The position numbers and the translations under genes are program-made. Shown here in pieces: positions 22,807 to 28,645 of a stretch of 28,645 bases of DNA; the first letter of the stretch is position 1, and each line of letters starts with the position of its first letter. Source of the DNA: an uncultured Oscillibacter sp. (GTDB taxonomy: Bacteria > Bacillota > Clostridia > Oscillospirales > Oscillospiraceae); NCBI GenBank assembly GCA_900548505.1, contig URKI01000028.1, forward strand, positions 1 through 28,645, in the 5' to 3' direction. The notes below the pieces were generated by a model. That model did not search any database, was not told the origin of the DNA, and saw nothing but the letters and a program-made list of their open reading frames with translations.

Positions 22807-24068
22807 AAAAGACCTACTATGAGCGCCTGGGCGAGTCCGTTTTCCGGGAGACGCTGCCCAACGGGCTGCGTGTGTGCGTGGTGCCCAAGGACGAGTATGC
22901 CCGCAGCTACGCCTTCTTTGCCACCCGCTACGGCGGCATGGATACCCGCTTCCAGCTGGACGGGAAGTGGCTGGACACCCCCGCGGGCATCGCCCACTAT
23001 CTGGAGCACAAGATGTTCGACACCAAGGAGGGCAACGCTCTCCAGCGCCTGGCGCAAAACGGCGCCGAGCCCAACGCCTTTACCTCCAATGCCCTGACCG
23101 GCTATTATTTCGATTCCACCACCCATTTTGAGGAGAACCTGGAGATCCTGCTCTCCTTCGTGTCCATCCCCTATTTCACGGATGAGAGCGTGGCCAAGGA
23201 GCAGGGCATCATCGGCCAGGAGATCCGCATGATCGAGGACAACCCCGACTGGCAGATCTACACCCGCATGATGCAGTCCCTCTACGCCACCTCCACGGCC
23301 CGCACCTCCATTGCCGGTACGGTGGAGAGCATCTCCCATATCACCGCCAAGACCCTGTACGACTGCCACAAGGCGTTCTATGCCCCTTCCAACATGGTTT
23401 TGACCGTGGTGGGCAATGTGGACCCGGTCCGGGTGGCGGAGCTTGCCCGGCGGGTGCTGCCCAAAGAGGGCGGACCGGAGATCCCCCGGGACTACGGCCG
23501 GGAGGGGGAGGCTGTGGCCCAGAAGCGCACCAGCCTTTCCATGGAGGTGTCTGCGCCCCAGTTCCTGACGGGCTTCAAGTGCCGCCCGGTGGAGGACGGA
23601 GAGTCCTATCTCAGAATGGCCGCCATCGGCGAGATGGCCTGCGACATCCTGCTGGGAGACTCCAGCCCGCTGTACCTGCGGCTTTACGACCAGGGCCTCA
23701 TCAACACCAGCTTCGGCGGCGCCTACGAGATGATGCCCGGCGTTGCGTATCTCTACGCCGGCGGCGATTCCAAGGACGCGCCTGCCGTCATGGCCGCCAT
23801 CTGCGCCGAGGCGGAGCGGCTTGGCCGTGAGGGCGTGGACGAGGCGTTCTATGAGCGCATCAAGCGGGCGGCCTTCGGCTCCAGCCTGCGGGGACTCAAC
23901 TCCTTTGAAAATATCGCCGTGTCCCTGACGGAGGGCGATTTCCACGGATACGATCCCTTCCGCTTCCCCCAGGTGTTCGACTCCATCACCAGGGAGGACA
24001 TCGAAACATTCCTGCGTGAGAACATCACGCCGGAGCGGGCGGTGCTCAGTGAGATCGTCCCCAAGTGA
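22803..24068 (+). CDS. ymfH: M16 zinc peptidase-like protein YmfH
   Basis: 421 aa, with the inverted zinc motif HYLEH at 65-69 and a downstream QEIRMIEDNPDW block holding the expected third-ligand glutamate. The second M16 half follows to the C-terminus. It is the catalytic partner of the preceding motif-less protein; both are similar in length, as in other bacterial M16 pairs. A ribosome site in the end of ymfF serves the overlapping ATG. ymfI, which follows in Bacillus, is absent; lgt comes next after 31 bp. Confidence 0.92.
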   Translation: MKKTYYERLGESVFRETLPNGLRVCVVPKDEYARSYAFFATRYGGMDTRFQLDGKWLDTPAGIAHYLEHKMFDTKEGNALQRLAQNGAEPNAFTSNALTGYYFDSTTHFEENLEILLSFVSIPYFTDESVAKEQGIIGQEIRMIEDNPDWQIYTRMMQSLYATSTARTSIAGTVESISHITAKTLYDCHKAFYAPSNMVLTVVGNVDPVRVAELARRVLPKEGGPEIPRDYGREGEAVAQKRTSLSMEVSAPQFLTGFKCRPVEDGESYLRMAAIGEMACDILLGDSSPLYLRLYDQGLINTSFGGAYEMMPGVAYLYAGGDSKDAPAVMAAICAEAERLGREGVDEAFYERIKRAAFGSSLRGLNSFENIAVSLTEGDFHGYDPFRFPQVFDSITREDIETFLRENITPERAVLSEIVPK

Positions 24069-24099
24069 GGCAAGAGAGAAAGAAAGGATGTAACCCAAA

Positions 24100-25116
24100 T
24101 TGAAGGCTTTGAGTAATATGCCCATCAGCTTTCCCGGCCTGTTCGGCGACTGGGAATGCAACATCGATCCCATCGCCCTCCACATCGGCCACGGCGTGTA
24201 CTGGTACGGCATCATCCTGGCGGTGGCCATGCTGGCAGGCCTGCTGCTTTGCATGAAGCAGGCCAGGCGCTTTGGCCTCTCGGAGGACAACGTGCTGGAC
24301 ATGGTGCTCTGGGCGGTGCCCTCGTGCATCATCGGCGCCCGCGTCTACTATGTGCTTTTTTACCTGGACCTGTACCGCACGTCTGACGGCGGACTGAACT
24401 GGGGAGAGATGGTGGCCGTGTGGGACGGCGGCCTTGCCATTTACGGTGCGGTCATTATGGGCGTCGTCGTGGCCTTTTGTTACACCCGTGTGAAAAAGCT
24501 GAAATTCTGGGCCATGACGGACCTTTGTGTCATGGGACTGCTGCTGGGCCAGTGCATCGGCCGCTGGGGCAACTTCGTCAACCGGGAGGCCTTCGGCGCG
24601 GAGACCACGCTGCCCTGGCGCATGCGCCTTTGGACCAGTGCCAGCACATTCATTGAAGTGCATCCCACGTTTTTCTATGAGAGCCTGTGGAATCTGATCG
24701 GCCTTTTGCTGATCGTGTTCATCATCACCCGGGGCCGCCGGTTCGATGGGGAGAACACCTGGTTCTACTTCCTCTGGTACGGCCTGGGCCGCGCCTGGGT
24801 GGAGGGCCTGCGGACGGACAGCCTGTATCTCTTTGACTGGACGCTGTTCGGTGAGCCTATCCGGGTCTCCCAGGCGCTGAGCGTGGTGATGGTGATCGTG
24901 TCCGCCGCCATGCTGTTTTACAACATCCGCCTGCGGCCCCACGATCCCGGGGAGCTGCTGGTGAACCAGGTGGCCGCGGCCCAGGCGGCTGCGGCGGAGG
25001 TATCCGCGGAGACTGCCGTGGAGCAGACGGAAGATGGAAACGCTGCGGTGCCCGTGCCGGACGGCACGGCGGAGGGCGAGGAGCCCAAGGAGGAGAGCCA
25101 TGGCGAAGATCATTGA
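24100..25116 (+). CDS. lgt: Prolipoprotein diacylglyceryl transferase
   Basis: 338 aa, seven-helix membrane enzyme that moves diacylglycerol from phosphatidylglycerol to the lipobox cysteine of prolipoproteins. The family signature GRWGNFVNREAFG is at 154-166; WDGGLAIYG (108-116) and HPTFFYESLWN (188-198) also fit. It is longer than usual because of a hydrophilic Ala/Glu-rich tail at about 277-338. The start is uncertain: TTG at 24100 has AAAGGA 11 bases upstream, ATG at 24118 has no ribosome site. Its last 17 bp overlap folD, and the folD ribosome site is made from the AAG GAG GAG codons of the tail. Confidence 0.93.
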   Translation: MKALSNMPISFPGLFGDWECNIDPIALHIGHGVYWYGIILAVAMLAGLLLCMKQARRFGLSEDNVLDMVLWAVPSCIIGARVYYVLFYLDLYRTSDGGLNWGEMVAVWDGGLAIYGAVIMGVVVAFCYTRVKKLKFWAMTDLCVMGLLLGQCIGRWGNFVNREAFGAETTLPWRMRLWTSASTFIEVHPTFFYESLWNLIGLLLIVFIITRGRRFDGENTWFYFLWYGLGRAWVEGLRTDSLYLFDWTLFGEPIRVSQALSVVMVIVSAAMLFYNIRLRPHDPGELLVNQVAAAQAAAAEVSAETAVEQTEDGNAAVPVPDGTAEGEEPKEESHGEDH

Positions 25117-25942
25117 CGGAAAGGCCCTTGCCGCCCAGGTAAAGGCCCGCTGCGCCGCCGGAGCCCAGGGGCTTGCCCGGCGGCCGGGCCTGGCGGTGAT
25201 CCTGGTGGGAGACGACCCGGCCTCCCGGGTGTATGTCTCCGGAAAAGAGCGGGACTGCGCCGAGTGCGGCTTTTTGAGCTTTGAGCATAAGCTCTCCGCC
25301 GACACCACGGAGCAGGAGCTGCTCGCGCTCATTGACCGGCTCAACGGCGACGGCGCCGTGGACGGCATCCTGGTGCAGCTGCCTCTGCCGGCCCATCTCA
25401 ATGAGGAAAAGGTGCTCAATGCCATTTCCCCGGACAAGGACGTGGACTGCTTCCACCCGGTGAATGTGGGAAAGATGGTGACCGGCCAGCCGGTGTTTTT
25501 GCCCTGCACGCCGGCGGGCGTCATGGAGATGCTGCGCGCCTATGAGATCCCGGTGGCGGGACGGCACTGCGTGGTGCTGGGCCGCAGCAACATCGTAGGA
25601 AAGCCCATGGCCACGCTGCTGCTGGCCCAGAGCGGCACCGTGACCATCTGCCACTCCAAAACGCCGGATCTGGCGGCGTTCACCCGTCAGGCGGATATCC
25701 TGGTCTCCGCCGTGGGACGGACGGGCCTGGTGACCGCCGACATGGTCAAGGAGGGCGCCGTGGTCATCGATGTGGCTATGAACCGCAATGCAGAGGGAAA
25801 GCTCTGCGGCGATGTGGATTTTGCTGCTGTGGAGAAAAAGGCGTCCTACATCACGCCGGTTCCCGGCGGCGTCGGGCCCATGACCCGGGCCATGCTCATG
25901 GAGAACCTGCTGACTGCCGCAAAGCATCACCAGGGACAGTGA
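25100..25942 (+). CDS. folD: Methylenetetrahydrofolate dehydrogenase / cyclohydrolase
   Basis: 280 aa. Bifunctional one-carbon enzyme converting 5,10-methylene-THF to 10-formyl-THF. Catalytic Y45 and K49 in YVSGK, QLPLPAHL (93-100), DVDCFHP (114-120), the dinucleotide motif GRSNIVGKP (161-169) and PGGVGP (255-260). ATG at 25100 is preceded by AAGGAGGAG in the lgt end; the frame extends upstream but has no conserved residues. Last gene of ymfF-ymfH-lgt-folD. Its 3' end and terminator are duplicated 754 bp further on. Confidence 0.97.
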   Translation: MAKIIDGKALAAQVKARCAAGAQGLARRPGLAVILVGDDPASRVYVSGKERDCAECGFLSFEHKLSADTTEQELLALIDRLNGDGAVDGILVQLPLPAHLNEEKVLNAISPDKDVDCFHPVNVGKMVTGQPVFLPCTPAGVMEMLRAYEIPVAGRHCVVLGRSNIVGKPMATLLLAQSGTVTICHSKTPDLAAFTRQADILVSAVGRTGLVTADMVKEGAVVIDVAMNRNAEGKLCGDVDFAAVEKKASYITPVPGGVGPMTRAMLMENLLTAAKHHQGQ

Positions 25943-26006
25943 ATCACGAAAAGACCTCCGTTGCTTTATGCAGCGGAGGTTTTTTGCTGCAATTCCGACT
26001 GCCGGG
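25854..26006. repeat. 153-bp direct repeat, copy A (live folD tail, terminator)
   Basis: Covers the last 29 codons of folD, its terminator and a short stretch resembling the end of the YczE-like gene. It aligns without gaps to 26608-26760; I count about 22 differences, near 86% identity. Confidence 0.9.
25951..25985 (+). terminator. Terminator of the folD operon
   Basis: Stem ACCTCCGTTGC (25954-25964) with GCAGCGGAGGT (25970-25980), loop TTTAT, T-run to 25985. Confidence 0.92.
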
Positions 26007-26049
26007 CGGCGGTGTTGCGTTTGGTTGCGGACATGCCCGAGCTGCGCGG

Positions 26050-26078
26050 TAGACTTTCCCGGAGGCTTTTGGTAAGAT
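26050..26078 (+). promoter_or_regulatory. Weak candidate promoter of the XRE gene
   Basis: TAGACT (26050-26055), 17-bp spacer, TAAGAT (26073-26078), 24 bp before the ATG. Confidence 0.4.
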
Positions 26079-26102
26079 GAAAGACAGAAAGGGGGCACCG
26101 CC

Positions 26103-26606
26103 ATGACGTTTTCAGAAAAACTGATCCGCTTGCGCAGACGGGAGGGACTCAGTCAGGAGGGCCTGGCTGAGATCCTGGGCGTGAGCCGCCAGGCCGTGAG
26201 CCGCTGGGAGCAGGGAACGACCCTGCCGGACGGCGGCAAGCTGCTGCCCTGCGCCAGACATTTCGGTGTCACTGTGGATTGGCTGCTGGATGAGGAACAG
26301 GACTGGGAGGCCCAGCGGGGGGAATCCGTATCCAAAGGGATGAATATACACCAGCAGAATATCGTCCGAACCCTGTCGGGCGTGGTGCTGAGCGTCGGGA
26401 CGGTCATGCTGCTGACAATTCTTATCGAGGGTACATCGCTGAACATCCGTGTTTCAGAGGATGGGCGGAGCTACACCGGCATTGCGGCATTTGTGCGGTA
26501 TTATCATGTGGAGTGGCTGGTGGCAGTGGGCGCGGCCCTGGTGCTGCTGGGCGCGGCAGGACTGATCTGGCTGAAGCTCTGGCGGTGGTGGCATCGAACC
26601 CCATAG
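26103..26606 (+). CDS. XRE-family regulator with two transmembrane helices
   Basis: 167 aa. N-terminal Cro/CI helix-turn-helix at about 6-62 (SQEGLAEILGVSRQAVSRWEQG, then HFGVTVDWLLDEE), then two hydrophobic helices (about 89-109 and 137-160) around an extracytoplasmic loop of about 27 residues, ending in a Trp/Arg-rich tail. Membrane-anchored XRE regulators are common in gut Firmicutes; signal and targets are unknown. AAAGGGGG precedes the ATG. The gene is a single unit lying exactly between two copies of the folD tail; its TAG stop is one base before copy B begins, suggesting it arrived with that duplication. Confidence 0.85.
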   Translation: MTFSEKLIRLRRREGLSQEGLAEILGVSRQAVSRWEQGTTLPDGGKLLPCARHFGVTVDWLLDEEQDWEAQRGESVSKGMNIHQQNIVRTLSGVVLSVGTVMLLTILIEGTSLNIRVSEDGRSYTGIAAFVRYYHVEWLVAVGAALVLLGAAGLIWLKLWRWWHRTP

Positions 26607-26607
26607 C

Positions 26608-26696
26608 CGCCGGTATCCGCCGGTGTCGGGCCCATGACCCGCGCCATGCGCATGGAAAACCTGCTGACGGCTGTCAGGCATCACCAGGGACAGTAA
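26608..26696 (+). pseudogene. Remnant of a folD 3' end
   Basis: The last 28-29 codons of a folD reading frame, ending at TAA 26694-26696, without the rest of the gene. Compared with live folD most codon changes are silent, but PGGVGP is altered to SAGVGP and three other residues differ (L to R, A to V, K to R). It has no start and is not a gene. Confidence 0.85.
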
Positions 26697-26701
26697 AACA
26701 T

Positions 26702-26739
26702 AAAAAAACCTCCGCTGCTTTATGCAGCGGAGGTTTTTT
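26702..26739. terminator. Bidirectional terminator (duplicated copy)
   Basis: A7, stem ACCTCCGCTGC (26708-26718) with GCAGCGGAGGT (26724-26734), perfectly paired, T-run to 26739. Ends the XRE gene and the minus-strand ygfK-yczE transcript. Confidence 0.92.
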
Positions 26740-26747
26740 GTTGCGGT

Positions 26748-27401
26748 TCAGACTGCCGGGGCATCCAGCCAGCGGTGCAGGGAGGGCCCCAGGCGCCGGG
26801 TGTAGATATTCACCAGTGGGCCCACGGCCAGAGCGGCCACTAAAGTGCCTTCTTTGACGCCGTTGAGCCGTCCGAAAGCCAGCAGCGCAGCCACGGCGGC
26901 GATGAGGGTCAGGGTGCTGTCAAACAGGACCTTCACCCGGTGGAACGGGACGTGGCTCTTTTGGGAGATGGCTCGCACCAGCGCCTCGCCGGGCAGCATG
27001 ATCACATCGCCCAGCACTTCCAGTGTCACCCCCAGGCCCAGCAGGCCGCAGCCCACGAGCAGGTAGAGCACCTTCATGGGATACGGACCGTGGAGCTGGG
27101 TGGGGATCAGCCACATGAAAAGGTCAATGGAGACGGAGAACAGCAGCGTAAAGGGAATCTGCAATGCCTGCATCCGGGTAAAGGTCCGGCGCAGGACCGC
27201 CTCCGCCGCCAGAAACAGCAGGTTGAAGGCGAACGTGTATACGCCTACGCTGGGCGGCGTAATGAGGCTCAGTACAAACGGCAGGCTGGAAAGGGGGGAT
27301 GTGCCCAGGGCCGCCCGGGTGATGAAGGCGATCCCGCCGGCGGACACGGCCACACCGGCGGTGAACAGCCCATAGCGGCGCAGCCGCTGGAGACGATCCA
27401 T
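26748..27401 (-). CDS. YczE/YitT-like integral membrane protein
   Basis: 217 aa with about five or six hydrophobic helices. The pattern GIAFITRAALGTSPLSSLP near the N-terminus and LPGEALVRAISQKSHVPFHRVKVLFD in the middle is typical of the YczE/YyaS (DUF6198-like) membrane family of unknown function. ATG at 27401 lies 6 bp after the stop of the YgfK-type gene with no clear ribosome site, so it probably depends on coupling to that gene. The last residues fall in the 153-bp repeat. Confidence 0.85.
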   Translation of the reverse strand: MDRLQRLRRYGLFTAGVAVSAGGIAFITRAALGTSPLSSLPFVLSLITPPSVGVYTFAFNLLFLAAEAVLRRTFTRMQALQIPFTLLFSVSIDLFMWLIPTQLHGPYPMKVLYLLVGCGLLGLGVTLEVLGDVIMLPGEALVRAISQKSHVPFHRVKVLFDSTLTLIAAVAALLAFGRLNGVKEGTLVAALAVGPLVNIYTRRLGPSLHRWLDAPAV

Positions 27402-27407
27402 GGCCGG

Positions 27408-28596
27408 TTATCCCAGCAGATAGGTGTACTTGGTCAGTACGGTGAGGATGAAGACCTCCACGTCGGCGGGGAGATCGTTCTTGGCGTCCAGATCGGCCTC
27501 GAACACCTTGCCGTCCAGCCGGACCAGCACCTTGCGGCCGCCCAGAGGCAGGAAGCCGGAGTTCTTCACGCTCTCGTCAAAGCCCTCGCGGGTCATGAAC
27601 AGGGTGAACTTATCCCGGTAGGGAGCGGAGTCATAGGGGCAGAAGATGGCGCAGTTGCCGCACTCGTTGCACATCCGGTCCACATGGAGGATCTGATGAC
27701 GGCCGTCAGGCAGCTCGATGACCACGTTGGCACGGTTGGGGCACACGTCGGCGCACACCTGACACACCACGTTGCAGGTCAGACACCGGTCGCCCTCGCA
27801 CTTGGCGCTCTCGCAGAGGATACCCTTCTTGGCGATAGCCTCATCGCGGGTGGCCACGGCCTTGGCGGGAATGGAGAACTGGTGGGCCTCACCGATGACG
27901 GCGTTGGCGAAGTACTGGGCGTCGGCAATGCCCTCCACCACGGTGGCGGGGCCGCGCATGGCGTCGCCGCCTACGTAGACGCCGTCCACATTGGTCTTGA
28001 AGTTGGGGATGCCCTTGGCGTCCACTTCGATGCCGTTGCCGGTGAAGAGGTCGCTGTCCACCTTCTCGCCCACGGCGGCCACTACAGTGTCGCAGGGGAT
28101 CTCCACCATCTCGCCGGTGGAGACGGGCTTGCGGCGGCCCTTTTCGTCGGGATCGCCCAGCTTCATCTTCTCGCACACCAGCTTGCCGTCCTTCTGCTCC
28201 ACGGGAGCCACCAGCTCCAGGAACTGCACGCCGTCAGCAATGGCCAGCTCCAGCTCCTCGGCGTCGGCGGGCATGTACTTCTTCGTGCGGCGATAGACCA
28301 GGGTAGAGGACTTCGCACCGGCGCGCAGAGCGGCACGGGCGGCATCCATGGCGGTGTTGCCGCCGCCAACCACGGCCACATGGCCCAGGGAGACTTCCTT
28401 GCCGGCCTTCATGTCCTTCAGCCAGCCGATGACGCCCACCACGTTGCCGGGAATGTCCAGCTTGCCGGGCTTCCAGGCGCCTACGGCGAAGAAGATGTGG
28501 GTGTAGCCCATGGCCTTGAGCTCAGCGACAGAGGGAGCCTCGGTGTTCAGCTTCACTTCCACGCCCATCTTCTCCATGAGGGCCACGTCCTTGTCG
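27408..28596 (-). CDS. ygfK: YgfK-type Fe-S flavoprotein (putative selenate reductase subunit), 5'-truncated
   Basis: About 396 C-terminal residues; the start is cut off by the contig end. Visible in order: the second dinucleotide fold of a glutamate-synthase-small-subunit-like module (VAVVGGGNTAMDAARAALRAG, then VVAAVGEKVDSD and GVYVGGDAMRGPATVVEGIAD), then a cysteine-rich region (CLTCNVVCQVCADVCPNRAN and CNECGNCAIFCPYD) expected to hold [4Fe-4S] clusters, then a C-terminal KFTLF...GFLPLGG tail. This C-terminal arrangement is that of E. coli YgfK (about 1030 aa), an oxidoreductase in the purine/selenate-linked cluster. Simple GltD proteins lack the C-terminal Fe-S part. The first ten codons of the open frame (MGSEMCIRDS) are adapter, not protein. 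Confidence 0.85.
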
Positions 28597-28645
28597 CTGT
28601 CTCTTATACACATCTCCGAGCCCACGAGACCGGAGCCTATCTCGT
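28597..28645 (-). other. Nextera read-2 adapter with i7 index (artefact)
   Basis: 28597-28615 is CTGTCTCTTATACACATCT (mosaic end), 28616-28630 CCGAGCCCACGAGAC, 28631-28638 CGGAGCCT in the i7 position (from memory Nextera XT N720), and 28639-28645 ATCTCGT, the start of the P7 sequence. Not genomic. Confidence 0.98.

Larger units (their letters stand above)
26608..26760. repeat. 153-bp direct repeat, copy B (folD remnant, terminator, yczE end)
   Basis: Gap-free counterpart of 25854-26006. Its right end lies inside the live YczE-like gene (stop at 26748), so the two copies each stay joined to one intact neighbour, folD on the left and the membrane-protein gene on the right. Confidence 0.9.

Noticed and set aside
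22653..24332. 559-aa open frame antisense to ymfH and lgt
   Set aside because: Same reason: no domain, no ribosome site, and three solid genes on the other strand.
1..28645. CRISPR array, tRNA, rRNA, transposase, phage genes
   Set aside because: None seen on either strand by eye; no regularly spaced repeats and no cloverleaf with a CCA-type end recognised.

Overview
The window is a 28.6 kb contig from a high-GC, low-redundancy Firmicutes chromosome. The best fit is a gut Oscillospiraceae relative (Flavonifractor / Lawsonibacter / Intestinimonas-like). The reasons are the GC-rich codon use, strong AAGGAGG-type Shine-Dalgarno sites, consensus sigma-A promoters, ATP-type PEP carboxykinase, a YlxM-Ffh pair, YmfF/YmfH M16 proteins and a G5-3D cell-wall protein. 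Species is not determinable by reading. Both ends are not biological: bases 1-42 and 28597-28645 are Illumina Nextera adapters with what look like index barcodes, so the true genomic insert is about 43-28596.

Layout. (a) 43-2.9 kb: end of a terminator from a lost gene, then a Cys/Met-type PLP enzyme and an AGCS sodium:amino-acid symporter in one operon. (b) 3.0-5.4 kb, minus strand: two tandem paralogous M20 metallopeptidases. (c) 5.4-8.6 kb: cytidylate-kinase-like protein, a ModE-N-like regulator (minus), and divergently an operon of an Fe-S aldo/keto reductase, a possible WapI-like immunity protein and a membrane zinc-ribbon protein. (d) 8.6-13.2 kb: pckA, rsmA (minus), a HAD nucleotidase (plus), and a G5-3D cell-wall protein (minus). 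(e) 13.2-13.7 kb: a 0.5 kb AT-rich intergenic region with promoters and a perfect match to the WalR box, then diaminopropionate ammonia-lyase. (f) 14.9-19.0 kb: the translation/SRP cluster ylxM-ffh-rpsP-khpA and rimM-trmD, split in two by a divergent small membrane-protein gene. (g) 19.2-21.4 kb: a DUF819 membrane protein plus an M19 dipeptidase. (h) 21.4-25.9 kb: operon ymfF-ymfH-lgt-folD. (i) 25.9-26.8 kb: an XRE-transmembrane regulator gene bracketed by two diverged 153-bp copies of the folD 3' end plus its terminator. (j) 26.7-28.6 kb: a YczE-like membrane protein and the 3' part of a YgfK-type Fe-S flavoprotein, cut by the contig end.

How it fits together: much of the catabolic content concerns amino acids and peptides (PLP lyases, AGCS symporter, M20 and M19 peptidases, diaminopropionate lyase, YgfK-type oxidoreductase, PEPCK), consistent with an amino-acid-fermenting gut anaerobe. 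The rest is housekeeping. Convergent genes are separated by tight bidirectional terminators, and divergent genes by compact back-to-back promoters. I see no transposase, prophage, CRISPR array, rRNA or tRNA. The most interesting signals are the duplicated folD tail around the XRE gene, the shared palindromic -35 between the ModE-like regulator and the Fe-S reductase, the WalR-type box before the G5-3D gene, and the Tyr-to-Phe change in the PLP enzyme.
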